A stretch of 64,000 nt of DNA from Hygrophila difformis. Taxonomy: Eukaryota > Streptophyta > Magnoliopsida > Lamiales > Acanthaceae. The stretch lies in NCBI GenBank assembly GCA_030278955.1, contig JAOANR010000002.1, forward strand, positions 6,933,982 through 6,997,981. The letters run 5' to 3'. The position numbers and the translations under genes were made by a program. The notes beneath the pieces are model-generated. The model did no database searches, was not told the DNA's origin, and worked only from the letters and a program-made list of their open reading frames with translations. This document shows, in pieces, positions 33,356 to 45,124 of this stretch; positions within the stretch are counted from its first letter, which is position 1; every line of letters starts with the position of its first letter.

Positions 33356-34333
33356 ATGGCAGGCGATAATCCGTAAGCTTCTAAGCTTATTTTTGTCTTC
33401 TTTGAGATTTTGAGTAAAAAATTCTTGTGTGTTTACTGCTTTTATGCATTGAAACGTTTGCTTCGCAACATTAGGGTTCGCACTCTGTACGTTCTGCCTG
33501 AATACGATTAGAATCTTAAGCTTAGATTTCTTACTAATGGAATCACATTTAATTTCTTCTTTAAAAACTCGCTTAACAGCATAAACTTTGGAGAGCATGC
33601 TTCTGAGTTCTCTGTACTACAACTGACTGATTTTCCACTGGACATCATTGGAGAGATTTTGTCACGAGTAGGACAGAGTAGCTTCGAAGATTTGCTCCAT
33701 TGTAGAGGAACATGTACTATATTTAGAACCGCTTCACATTATCCTATTGTTTTTCGGAGGTTCAATGTAGAGGATCCGGTTTTTAAGAGTATCTCTAACG
33801 AATCCTCTGGTAAGGCTAAATTTCTACATTCCTGCGGAAGGGCTAATAATCATATTCTGAATCTTCGCAAAGCCATGGCATTATTCACACAAGGTGAAGA
33901 AAACAAAGCATTTCAAATTCTGGATGGGGGAATTGATGATGATCATGAGTTCTCTCAGTACATAAAAGCTATGTGTTGTTTAAGTAGAGTTTCCAAAAGG
34001 GAGATAGATAGAGGGCTCTATTTAATAAGCCCAATACTAAATGATAGCTTAACTAGTTATAATTTTAGATATAGCCTTTTGACTGTACTTTCAGAATGGG
34101 AGGATGTGCCAAGCCCTTTCCTAGGACAGAATAAGAGTGAATTCTGTAATTCTGATAAACACGAATGGGAAGTTATCCTTGGACCGCCATACTTCAACTA
34201 TGGAGCGGATCATATTATCTGTCTTTGTTTCGATACAACTAGAGCAGTATCAGACTTCAGGATAATGGCAAGGGAGGTCTTTTATAACCATAATACTACT
34301 GGAGATCTCCTGGATGAAGAAGGAGGAGAATGA
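33356..34333 (+). CDS. F-box family protein 2, two exons
   Basis: Exon 1 is 33356-33372 (MAGDN plus two bases) and exon 2 is 33580-34333, joined by a 208-bp GT-AG intron; together they encode 256 residues. The F-box lies at about residues 17-50 (LTDFPLDIIGEILSRVGQ). The body repeats the layout of gene 1: 'NNHILNLRKAMALF', 'AFQILDGGIDDDHEFSQYIKAM' and 'PPYFNYGADHIICLCF'. An acidic tail follows (DEEGGE). The exon 1 start is inferred from the matching splice phase, which is the same as in the copy at 40387. No stop or frameshift is visible, so it is probably functional. Like gene 1 it would act as a substrate receptor in an SCF complex. Confidence 0.8.
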
Positions 34334-34513
34334 TTTTTTTTTTTTGATAAGCATTCTAGTATTAGATTTAAAACTGCCACCAATCCAAGTTTCTTGTATT
34401 TTGTAAGGCAGCTTGGTGTTGTTAATGAAATCTAATCTTTTATCTTGTAGTTGCTGCACAAACAAATGTTTTTCCTCTGAATTTTGTGTTTTCTTCCTCT
34501 TCTTTTCAAACAG

Positions 34514-35266
34514 AAATGTCAGAATTCATCAACTCTTGGAAACTCAATTAATAGACTTACCTATTGAATTGTTGGGAGACATTCTGTCAAGATTGGGAAA
34601 GGATAGCATAAAGAAACTCTTTGCATCAGAGACATCCACACAGTTCCTTGCAGCAAGCAAATCATCACTAGCCCTTAAGAGAGTTAATTTGGAAACTTGT
34701 GCTATGTGGAGAGAAAATGTTTACTCCAGTAACCAGGTTAAATTTATCAAAGAATGTCATAATGCAGGAAACTACATGTTTAATCTTGAACCTGCACTGT
34801 AGCTTTTGTCAATAATCATGATGAGAAAAGAGCTTATGAACTTTTAAAGCCTGGTTTAGATGACAAACACCAACCCTCTGCTTTCATAAGGTGTCTCTCA
34901 CTTCTCTCTAAGCAAGATCATAAATTTGATGAAGAAGGGATTCAGCTGATCAAATCTGCAACCCATGATTCCTTTGATTTAGCCTTCCTTAAGATTAGTG
35001 TTTTACACTGGTTTCTTTATTGTGAAAAATTTCCAAACCCTTTTCTTGCTCAAGAGGAAAGGAGTTTTTGTAAGAACCACTCTCTTGTTGAGCGTCAGCA
35101 ATTACCTTTGAATGAAAGGATGGAGTGCATACCTTGTGCATTATTTGACATAGTCAAGCAGTTCAGAAGAGCAACTGGTGAGGAAGGTATACTTTTTGAA
35201 TGGGAAGAGCAATGGGGCAATGAAGAGGAAGAGCAAGATGAAGATGAGTTGCTAGATTTAGAATAG
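34514..35266 (+). pseudogene. F-box family copy 3, frameshifted and lacking exon 1
   Basis: After an acceptor-like 'ttttcaaacag' an exon 2-like frame runs through the F-box (LIDLPIELLGDILSRLGK) to EPAL, where a stop appears at 34800-34802. The family sequence resumes one base out of phase (AYELLKPGLDDKHQPSAFIR) and continues to a stop at 35264-35266 with an acidic end (EEEEQDEDELLDLE). No matching exon 1 was found in the short gap after gene 2. A sequencing error at 34800 could restore the frame, but the missing exon 1 argues for a pseudogene. Splicing from an upstream exon of gene 2 is an alternative. Confidence 0.75.
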
Positions 35267-35349
35267 TGTTATTATTAAACAAGTTCATTTTCTCCTTTTG
35301 TTTGTAATCTTTTGTGAACAATGAATTCTCTTTATGTCCAAATCTGCAC

Positions 35350-37681
35350 TGTAACACCCGAGAAAAAACAAATTCAAATTGTTTTGAACTACGTTATGAC
35401 TTGATCCCTTCACAGGGTACGTAGGCAGCTTGGAAATCTAAATTCTAAGTTCAGTCACAAAAAAAATCACAAAATACCCGGGAAAAACGTTAAGAGGAAT
35501 CGGAACTAATTTAACTAGATTAATTATGGCACGGAAATGTTACGAGCGTTAAACCCGAGTTCGTAATGAATTTAAGATAAAGATTTCGAACCGGAAACGA
35601 CCCGAGGAGTCGAGCCAAACACGTAGATGATAGAAAACCGATAGAGAAAAGAATAAAATACCCGACGGACCACACAAACCGCCGAACCGGCCGGTCCGGC
35701 CGTCACGCGCCCTCCGCGCACCGCCGCGCGGCCACCGCGCGGCATGAGGGAGACGCGTCCCAGGACTGGTCGCGCGTGCTCCGCGCGGACATCCTTATAC
35801 GTGCGCGTCACCACCGCCCCAGAGGTGCAGGAGGTGTAAACTTTCCTTCCATGGCGATTTTCTTGCCAAAAATCCGATCCCTATCAATGGCAACCGGATC
35901 ACAGCCTTAGGAAAGGCTAAAGGGGGGTATTGGGGGCGTCCTCACCCACATTCTCACAGAAAAGATAAGTCTTTCCCTTCAATCTTCCTCTCCAAGCCAA
36001 AACCCTTTCGAGACCACTTTCCGGCGAGTATTCCGGCGACGACGGGGCGAACGGAACGAAGCCTCTGCCTTCTAGACCCTTGGTGAGTTATGGTATAGTG
36101 TTTAGTTTGTCCATAAACCTTAAAAACTCGAAATCTAACATCCTTTCCTTTGCTATGATTTCACGTCGGGGGACGAACAAAAAGCGATCGGAGAAGTTGG
36201 CCGTTCGTCGCGACCTTAGGACGTCCGGAAATCCCTTACAGCGACCCTATTCTCTAACTAAGTAAGTTAAGACCTTACTCTTCAATTTTTGTGGTTTATT
36301 GTCGTTTAAAACTTAAGATCTAGACACGTAACTAAAATCGGTTTTCAAAAATCCTATTTTCGACCAATTTTAGAAACTCGCCTAAAACCCGACCCTCGGG
36401 AATTCAAAAAAAAACTTTTCAACATAGATTTTGTTCATAAGACTCTAATCTACCTTGTGTCCAAATTTCAGCCATTGACATAAAGATTTGATATCCCAAA
36501 TCGTACCGTAAAGTTTCTGTAATAAAACCGAACGTTTGAAATCTGGACAGATTCATTGACTCGACTTGATGCATATTTTTCACCCATTTATAGATCGATT
36601 CAACTTTGCATTTCTAAACAAAAGTTGTAGATAATTGTGTCTAGATTGTGCATATAAAATTTCATGAATTTTGGGGTTCAATTGGTAAGTCAAACCGGAC
36701 GATTTCAGAACCTGTTCTAAACCAATTTTTGAATCCGCGCGCAAGCAGCGTATTGGTGTCGATTTTTGAACATCTAAAACTCATTACTCCAAAATCATGA
36801 AAGTTGTTTATTAAGGTGTTATCTACATTTGTTAAAATTTCAGATCAATTGGATTTAAAATGAATTTTTAATCGGCGTTGCACGAAACTGTGTGTCAGAA
36901 TGAGTCCTTTGGGCAGAATTCTTCCTTTGTAAAGATCTCGAAATTTGACTCACTTTGGAATCCTATTTCCAAAAACTTAAAACATGAAAGTTGTTCGTAT
37001 GTGTGCACTTGAGCTACTGTGTAAATTTCAGAGTTTTTGGGTAAAAGATGAATTTTTAATTTAAAAAGGCGTAAACTGCGACGAATCAGATTTTTCGAAA
37101 TTGAGAAAACTCGAACTACGAAATGCGATATCGAATATTTGTAAACATTGAAACATGAACTTTCGAAAAATCCCGTTCACTAGGCTGAGTCGATCTTCAT
37201 GCTATCATTTTTGAGACTGCCTCGTTAGTGGTCTCCCTACTATCTGAGATTGGCTCGTTAGTGATCTCGCGCGCTGTATTTATTTGGATTGCCTCGTTAG
37301 TGGTCCTACTATCTTTGAGACTGCCTCGTTAGTGGTCTCCCATTTATTTGGACTGCCTCGTTAGTGGTCCTACGATTTGAGATTGCCTCGTTAGTGATCT
37401 CCCCGGTATGGTGTCCTCTTCTTAGTTTGCGGGATAAAATATAAAAGACTTGTGTGCGTATGTAATTATGCTTAGAGTTATTTATCACGTTTTAAATTAT
37501 GCTTCTAAATTATGTTCGTAAATTATGCTTTTAAATTACGCTTTTAAATTAAGTCCTTAAATTATGTATTCTCGTCTTGAGTAAATTAATCGTGTTCTTC
37601 CGCTGCGAGTAAACTATAAATTTTAAATTAATTTCGTAATGCATGAAAAGTGTAATTTTAATTAAACACATGTAACTGGAA
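35350..37681 (+). mobile_element. Ty3/gypsy LTR, 5' part, fused to pol by a deletion
   Basis: The sequence begins TGTAACACCC, as the solo LTR at 23870 begins TGTAATACCC, and shares its general layout: a GC-rich part (35690-35790) and a long region of 'aaagttgt'-type AT-rich sequence. No LTR end, primer-binding site, gag or protease appears before pol starts at 37682, so a deletion removed them. A minisatellite lies at 37200-37405. Confidence 0.7.
37200..37405. repeat. Minisatellite with core 'gcctcgttagtggtct'
   Basis: About seven copies of a 30-45-bp unit alternate between 'gactgcctcgttagtggtct' and 'gattgcctcgttagtgatct', with a variable spacer containing 'ctatct' or 'tatttatttg'. It lies in the LTR-like sequence ahead of the truncated pol. 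Confidence 0.8.
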
Positions 37682-39093
37682 AGCTCCTTACCGCATGGCG
37701 CCACTGGAAATGAAGGAACTAAAGGAGCAACTCGAGGAGTTGTTGGAAAAGGGATACATTAGGCCAAGCACGTCCCCATGGGGAGCACCGGTCTTGTTCG
37801 TCAAGAAGAAAGACGGAGGGTTACGACTGTGCATCGATTATAGAGGACTCAATCAAGTCACCGTCAAGAACAAGTACCTGTTGCCCCGGATCGAAGATTT
37901 GTTCGACCAACTAAAGGGAGCTACGGTATTCTCAAAGATCGACCTACGCTCGGGATATCACCAATGAGAATCGCCGAAAAGGACATCCCAAAGACGGCGT
38001 TCAGAACTCGTTACGGACACTACGAGTTCACGGTGCTATCATTCGGGCTAACGAACGCCCCAACAATGTTCATGAATCTCATGAATAACGTATTTCGAGA
38101 ATTGTTAGATCAATGCGTGGTGGTGTTCATAGATGACATCTTGATCTACTCAAAAAGTGAAGAAGAACATTCCGAGCACTTACACAAAGTGTTAGGGATC
38201 TTACGAGTGAACCAACTGTATGGTAAACTATCCAAATGCGACTTCTGGTTAAGGGAAGTGGCATTTCTCGGACATATAGTATCCGCCAACGGAGTGGCAG
38301 TAGATCCGGCGACGATCTCGGCAGTAACCGAGTGGGTACCGCCGAAGAGTCCAACGGAGTTACGAAGTTTCCTTGGACAGGCGATTTGTCAAAAACTTCT
38401 CGAAAATCGCACGCCCGTTGACCCAGCTGCTGAAGAAAGGGGTGAAATACGACTGGACCAGTGAGTGGGAGTCCGCATTCCAAGACTTGAAGAAACGACT
38501 TACCACAGCGCCAGTATTGGCATTACCATCTGAGGATGGAGACTTCGAGGTGTATAGCGACGCCTCGAAAGAGGGATTGGGCTGCGTGCTAATGCAAGAT
38601 CAAAGGGCGTCAACTGAAACCACACGAAGAAAACTACCCGACGCACGACTTAGAACTCGCCGCGGTCGTGTTCGCCTTAAAGATATGGAGACACTATCTC
38701 TACGGGCGGAAGTGTCGGATGTTCACCGACCATAAGAGCCTCAAGTATATATTCACGCAGAAAGAGCTGAATTTGAGGCAGAGAAGATGGTTGGAGTTAA
38801 TAAAGGATTATGACCTGGAGATTGCTTATCACGAAGGAAAAGCCAACGTTGTAGCCAATATCCTGAGTCGAAAGACTCAACACGTGGCAAATTCACTCGT
38901 GATACCGGCCGAGTTGTACAAGGACTTGGCAAAATTAAGTCTAGAGTTAGTGCATTCTGGCATAGTAAATGAAGTCTTCAACGCGATGGTAGTGGAACCT
39001 ACCATGTTCGATGAGATACGACTCGCCCAATCGGGTGATGAGAAGTTGGAGGAGATTAGGAAGGACATTGCCGAAGGAAAGGCAATAGATTTT
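37682..39093 (+). pseudogene. Ty3/gypsy pol fragment: reverse transcriptase and RNase H
   Basis: The frame opens inside the RT N-terminus ([11 protein letters not shown]) and runs through [29 protein letters not shown] and [11 protein letters not shown] frameshift at about 37964 moves to the next frame, which carries '[11 protein letters not shown]' and the catalytic box FIDDILIYS. Further shifts near 38370 and 38620 lead into the RNase H (YSDASKEGLGCVL, then [18 protein letters not shown] and [17 protein letters not shown]). The sequence enters the assembly gap at 39094 before the integrase. The type is close to chromovirus/Tekay-like Ty3 elements. With several shifts and no gag it is inactive. 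Confidence 0.9.
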
Positions 39094-39593
39094 NNNNNNN
39101 NNNNNNNNNNNNNNNNNNNNNNNNNNNNNNNNNNNNNNNNNNNNNNNNNNNNNNNNNNNNNNNNNNNNNNNNNNNNNNNNNNNNNNNNNNNNNNNNNNNN
39201 NNNNNNNNNNNNNNNNNNNNNNNNNNNNNNNNNNNNNNNNNNNNNNNNNNNNNNNNNNNNNNNNNNNNNNNNNNNNNNNNNNNNNNNNNNNNNNNNNNNN
39301 NNNNNNNNNNNNNNNNNNNNNNNNNNNNNNNNNNNNNNNNNNNNNNNNNNNNNNNNNNNNNNNNNNNNNNNNNNNNNNNNNNNNNNNNNNNNNNNNNNNN
39401 NNNNNNNNNNNNNNNNNNNNNNNNNNNNNNNNNNNNNNNNNNNNNNNNNNNNNNNNNNNNNNNNNNNNNNNNNNNNNNNNNNNNNNNNNNNNNNNNNNNN
39501 NNNNNNNNNNNNNNNNNNNNNNNNNNNNNNNNNNNNNNNNNNNNNNNNNNNNNNNNNNNNNNNNNNNNNNNNNNNNNNNNNNNNNNNNNNNNN
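39094..39593. other. Assembly gap of 500 N
   Basis: The run is exactly 500 N, probably a placeholder length. The sequences on the two sides do not obviously belong to the same element, so the true distance is unknown. Confidence 0.99.
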
Positions 39594-39904
39594 TCTTGCA
39601 GAAGTTCGGAACCCCCAAAAAGAGGAGCAGATAAGAGTACATGGAAAACCAGGTTCTTGGTTGGATTAGTTCCATAAGTCTAAGAAAACGTTTTCGGGAA
39701 TTGAAGAAATTCAATACCCGAAACAAAATTCACAGATAAATGGAACTAACCCAACCTAATTTTATGCAAGTGGATTGTTTAATTTTCAGCCCAGCATTTT
39801 GAATTTACTTGGACTGAATTTATTCAGCCCAAAATCAAATAAAATGACTCAGGCCCAACATCACACTCGGGCCCAGTCCAAGAAAATTTGAAATTCAAAA
39901 ATTC
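39594..39904. other. Sequence after the gap, unassigned
   Basis: I see no clear domain. The part from about 39785 has repeated 'cagccca'/'ggccca' words, as in the LTR near 44110, and may be the edge of a related LTR. Confidence 0.35.
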
Positions 39905-40230
39905 TTTGTCGCGGAAGGTCCTTTTTCGCGATGTCATGCATCGCGACCAGGCCCTGTTCCGCGACAAACCCCCTTCTTTCCTTCTTAACCCTTCCCCACT
40001 GATTGTCGCGATGCACCTTGTCGCGGAGCATGACTCCGCGACCAAGCCCTGCTCCGCGACATGATCTGCGTTGACCTTGTCTCCATACTGAGCTTTGTCG
40101 CGGTAGCCTTGTCGCGGAGCATGACTCCGCGACCAACCCTCAACTCCGCGACCCTCTCTGATGTCGCTATGCCTTGTCGCGGAACCTGGTTCCGCGACAA
40201 AGTCTCGGATTCCGCGACAAAAGTTCAAGT
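39905..40230. repeat. Cluster of GTCGCGGA/TCCGCGAC palindromes upstream of F-box gene 4
   Basis: Inverted repeats of the type GTCGCGGAG-catga-CTCCGCGAC occur several times, together with cgcgatg/catcgcg variants. The same motif family appears in the putative LTR at 44155-44400 and 45125-45670. The local sequence is CpG-rich within AT-rich surroundings. The cluster ends immediately before a TATA-like site (about 40230) of the F-box gene. Confidence 0.85.
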
Positions 40231-40386
40231 ATTTATACCCCCCCCACCCCCTCCAGTTTCTTTTCACTTTCTCTTGTCATTTCAACTTCCCCCAACTTCT
40301 TCATCTTCTTTTCCCCCATTTTTCTCTCATCCGAACGAACACCACGTGTTCTTCGCACTCTTGCACTTCATTTCCAAGGGGAAACT

Positions 40387-42175
40387 ATGGACCGATTTCA
40401 TGGACTCCTCCCAAACCTTGGACCCGTGCCTAGACCCGAGCCAAGGAGGAGAGGGTAAACCCTGTTTTCACCATGTTCATAACACCCATTCGGACCCGTT
40501 TGTTTTGTTTTTATTTTGTTGTGTTCTTGGTGTGATGTGGTGTGGTCAGTGTGCTCGTTTAACTCTAGACTTTTGGAGGTTTTTGAGTGCTCTCGGTTGA
40601 GAACACCATTTTGAAACATTTGAAACCCCATTTTGAAAACTGGTGATGGATAAGTTTTTGAAGGTTTAAAACTGGAAAGAACAAACTGATGAACATTTGG
40701 GTATTGTTTTGAATATCTTGATGTTATTGGTTTGATTGATCTTGATGTGACTTGCACAGTGTTGTGTTGGTGTAATAAAAGAGGTAAGATCTCTTTGGGC
40801 ACATTTGTCCCCATGTTAGAAATCTCATGGGAATAAATGTTTGTTTGTTTATGGAAACATAGTACAAACACCCAATAGGAAGCTTCCACTTTTAATAAAA
40901 GCAACTTTTAGAAAAAGACAAAAAGAGTCATTTTTGTTTAATGTTTGACTTGAGTCTTTTGTTCCAATGGAACACTAGTGTGAGTAAGATAGCAGTACTT
41001 TTGTCACCCAACTGCTATCCTTTTCAAAAATCCAAAATGGGACCACTCACATCCCACCTTTGTTAAATAAAACAAGTCAACCATTTTTAAAATTAAAAAC
41101 AGTGTTTGCAAATTTTTGGATGCTTTAACTGTCCAAACAGTCCAAGCTATCCAGAAACAGCAGATCCGTTCCGCCACGTCTCCATAGCACATTCCAATAT
41201 TCGAGCGTTCCATTTCCATCTATCCATCTCATTCCACTTCCAACAAGTGTCTCGGACTTGTTTAATAAAACTGAAAACTTTTGGGCCCTATGGCCCATTA
41301 AAAAGATTTTAGGCCCAATGGCCAATTTTATTTTATTTTGGGCTCTTTAGCCCATTTAAAACCAAATATTATTTACATGTGCTTTAAATTAAAATTCAAG
41401 TCAGAAATTTAATAATCTCACATTCAGAGCAAAGCTCTAAATGTGAGGATGTTGGTTTCTGAACTTGAATAATTACATAAAAATTGCATTCATCACTTCT
41501 TATCTTTTCAGGGGTAATCCTCCCATTCCAGACCCTGCTCCAGAGGGAACCAAGCTGCTGGACCTACCGCTCGAACTCCTTGGTGAGATTCTCTCCCGGA
41601 TAGGAGAGGATGAAATCAGGGAGGTGTTTGCTGCGCAACGGATATGCAAGAAGCTCAGGGATGCTGGGAACCTTGCCATCGTATACAAGCGATGCGAGAT
41701 TGACTCCTCCACTGTGAAGAGAGGGCAAGAAAGAATCCGTTGGCAGAAGGAGAGATTCCTGCAAACATGCACAGCTGCAGGAAACTTCAATCTCCAGATC
41801 ATTCCAGCACTTATGGCGTTTGTAGAAGGGAATGAGGAGCACGCTTGTGAACTGCTGCGCCCAGGAATTGAGGACAACCACAAGGCGTCAATCTTCACCC
41901 AGGGACTGATGCTTATGAGTAAGACGGATGAAAGGCAAGTTGAACAAGGAATCAGAATGATCGAAAGGATGGTGACAGATCGGTCAATCCTTCAATACAC
42001 GTCTACCAACGTCCTCGGTTGGATGACGGATAACCCAGACACTCCGTACCTATGGGCTAATCAAGGAAACAGAATCTACTGCCCAAGGAGGAACGAGCCC
42101 ATGATGATCCATAACGGCTGGTGTCTGCGGTGTGAGTTGACCAGTTACATCCACTGGGCCAGATTCCTATTCTGA
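40387..42175 (+). CDS. F-box family protein 4, two exons
   Basis: Exon 1 is 40387-40454 (MDRFHGLLPNLGPVPRPEP and an Arg run) and exon 2 is 41512-42175, joined by a GT-AG intron of 1057 bp; the product is 243 residues. The splice phase (two bases, then one) equals that of gene 2. A Pro-rich start leads to the F-box (LLDLPLELLGEILSRIGEDEI), followed by the family body: 'AAGNFNLQIIPALMAF', 'ACELLRPGIEDNHKASIFTQGL' and the cysteine pair WCLRC. A TATA-like TTTATACC lies at about 40232. The gene sits among retrotransposon-like DNA: palindromes shared with an LTR upstream and Athila/Tat-like 3' sequence downstream. It could be a host gene or a captured copy. Exon 1 is inferred from phase only. Confidence 0.68.
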
Positions 42176-42499
42176 AGGAAGAAGATGAATCCCAGTCTAT
42201 TAGGCTTTATTTCATTTCCATTTTAGTAGTAGTAATCTGCAAGGGATTCCTCCTTTTGTGTGTGCAGGTTTGTATTAACTGCACGAGAATCCCTTGCCAC
42301 GGATGTATTTACTGCTTTCCCTAAATTGGAACTCAGCTTTTGAGACCACTGAACAATTCTTTACTGCTTTCTTTTGAAAAGATGTCTGCACAGTCCGAGA
42401 TGAATAAGTGACTGTCAGGCCAAAAATATGCTGTTGACATACTTAGTATGTCAGCAGTGCCTCTTTACTGCTTTCAATTAAATAACCAGCAAAAATATG

Positions 42500-43844
42500 C
42501 ATAAACTTGCTCTAAATTCACAGGTTGAATTTAGGCTTATGATTAAATTTTCAGACTTTCAAATTGGGATAATATAATTGATGACATGCATGAATTGAAT
42601 TCCGGAGGTTTTGAGCTATAAAAATTTAATGATGCGATCAGCTTATTGGGTAATAAATCTGCATGTTAGAGATTTCGATTGAATAAGTTGTTAGAACTAA
42701 GCTTGGATTAAATTTGAGAATATTGTATGACATGAATTAACCCAACCTTGTGAGATTTGAGCCATGAGTCACTTTTACTCATTCATTTTCTTTGATGTGT
42801 GAATCATTTTGATTAAAGGAAACTAGAACTTGCAATTGGGACCGATCCAAGACCATGCCATATTCCCGAAATCGAGCATATGATCGAGGCACCTAGAAAA
42901 CCCAAATATTTGGCCTTCGTTTGAAATCCAAACCCAAAAATATTTCCCTTTAGGATTAACCAATTTGAGCCTATAAGCCTAATTTTTCTTTGAAGCCCTT
43001 CATATTATTCCTAGCCTTACATAAAGACCAAGAAATTCAAACCCAAGTGTGCAAGGATGAATTCTATCAAGGCATTACAATTTTTGATCATCAATGAAAA
43101 GTATTAATCGGTATTCCATGAACCGATTTTTTTAAAAAAAAAAAAAAAAAAGAGAGAGAGAAGTTGAATTTCATTCAACATCAATAAATTGCGAATGACA
43201 AGCAATTAGACAATAGTCTAATGTCATGCAAAAGAAAACCAAAAAGAGAGAAACATTGATGATCATAAATTTTAAATAAAAATGCCAAGTTATGATAGAA
43301 TTAATTCTTGCCACTTCTTAGCCCAATAATTCCCTTTTCCCACCTAATGTTACAACTGTATGCCCCGTTATAACCCTCGAATAAGACCTCGTGATCTCGA
43401 TTTGAAGAAATGAGCCGGTGGCGAATTGGTCTGATTGCAAGCTTATGGGATAATTTAATTAAATGTGATTTTGAGCGTTCATGATTAAACCCCAATTGAG
43501 AGTGAGTGAATTTTTTCCGATTCTCTTATATGTGAGGCTTTGTCTTATTACACATGTTCATGTCATCCTCTAATTCTCATCCCTAATCTTTGCATTTTTC
43601 AAACATGATATTCATGAAAGGTTGATGATGATGTTTGATTTGTAGGCCCGATATAGTGAGCAAGTATCATTTCATTAAACACTGCAATCAAGGGAATTCA
43701 ACACTTGTAATTTTTGATTGTCTTATCCCAATCCAAAAAGGATGTGATTTATGAAGCCACGAAAATGAATTGAATATGTAGAGTCCGTGTTCTTACGAAC
43801 ATTGACTCTGACTGCTCGGGGACGATCAGTATTAAATGTGAGGA
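42500..43844 (+). mobile_element. 3' non-coding region of a probable Athila/Tat-type Ty3 element
   Basis: Phrases such as 'aaccaatttgagcctataagcc' (split here as 'aaccaatttgagcc' and 'tataagcc') and a Gln/Pro-poor, AT-rich text without coding resemble the long 3' UTR of plant Athila/Tat elements. It ends in 'gctcggggacgatcag' and 'aaatgtgaggatg', the position where such elements have a purine-rich tract before the 3' LTR. A poly(A) and (GA)n run lies at about 43131-43162. The identification rests on pattern memory and is tentative. Confidence 0.45.
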
Positions 43845-44154
43845 TGTTGATAATGGCCAAAAATGACCATTATTTTCAATCCATTTCCGTGTCTTAAACG
43901 GGCATTTGATCGCATTCCGGTCTTACATTAAGTAAGAAAGCAGTCGAATTGGACTAATTTATGCATAATTGTAAAAATAATAAGCTGGTGTGAAAAAGAC
44001 ATAAATATGTAATTTTATTACATATTTATGTTAGAAAAATCCAAAAACATGAGAAAAAAGAAAAGGAAACAAAAAGATGGGAAAAAGATAGAAAAGCCCA
44101 CAAAAAGAATATTTTCGACCCATCTGGCCCAATCCAGCAGGCCCAGGAAGACCT

Positions 44155-44400
44155 TTGTCGCGGAAGCCCCTTGGCGCGATGCAGTGTTCCGCGACAAAGG
44201 AGGGGTTCCGCGACCAAGTGGCCCAGATGAAGAGGAGACCAGCCAAGCCCTTTGTCGCGATGAACTTTGTCGCGATGGCATGCTCCGCGACAAAGGCATG
44301 TTCCGCGACCAAGATGCACAATTAGAGACACAAGACCCAGTTGAGAAGCCTTGCCACATGCAGTGTGTTCCGCGACCAACTTGATGCTCCGAGACAAAGC
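44155..44400. repeat. GTCGCGGA palindrome cluster, LTR U3 side
   Basis: Words gtcgcgga, ccgcgac and cgcgatg alternate in both orientations just upstream of the TATA-like box, as in the cluster ahead of F-box gene 4. Confidence 0.8.
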
Positions 44401-45124
44401 TGTGATGTGTGTGATGTCTTAAGACACAATGGGCTAGAATCAAGGCCCATGGGCTTAGGGTTACACGTCTATAAATATGAGGTGTCTCCCATGAGCTAAA
44501 AAGGTTGGCCAGTAGAGAGATTGAAATTGTTGTAGAGCTCTTGCAGGCAAGCTTAGGAGTTCTTCCTTAGGTAGAGTAGTTTAGGTTTATTTTCATGTAT
44601 TATTTAATTTTTGCTCTTAGTTTAGCTTAGTTTAGTGTTTTACTGTTCACAGTTGCTTAGATAGCCATTTTTATACCATGTTTTGGTTTCTAAACTCTTG
44701 TTTTAGGGTTTGTAATACCCAAATCATGGGTATTAACAATACCTCTTCAATAATATGGGAAAACATTCATCATTTGTGTCCCAAATCATGAAATGGGTCT
44801 CACACCCCATGGATTTATGCTTTCTTTTTCATTTTGGGGTCATTTGACCCCCATTTTGTTATTTTTATGTTTACTGTTGGCATATTATGGATAATGTTGT
44901 GTGGATGTGTGATCAAACCCTAGATTAGGACTCCTGCTTTATTTTAATATTCTGCCCATCCTTGTTATTTTTGTTTAAGCATGTTCTTCTTTATTTTGAA
45001 TGTTTCTTGCTTATTTTTAGCTTAGAATAGCTTTTTGATCTGAAATAGGGTGAGATCACGCTGTTTGCATGCCACTGTTCATTTCTGCTTTTTCTGACTT
45101 TTGTCCTGAACCACCTTGGGCGCC

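Noticed and set aside
38668..39669. Long open frames on both strands across the N run (plus 38668-39669; minus 38947-39726)
   Set aside because: Their length comes from untranslated N positions. Only the left part to 39093 has real RNase H sequence; the right side cannot be assigned to it.
43885..44460. Overlapping frames on both strands (Arg/Ser/Gly-rich) near 44018-44443
   Set aside because: They are produced by the GTCGCGGA palindromes, which read as RGT/SRN/CRG motifs in several frames.
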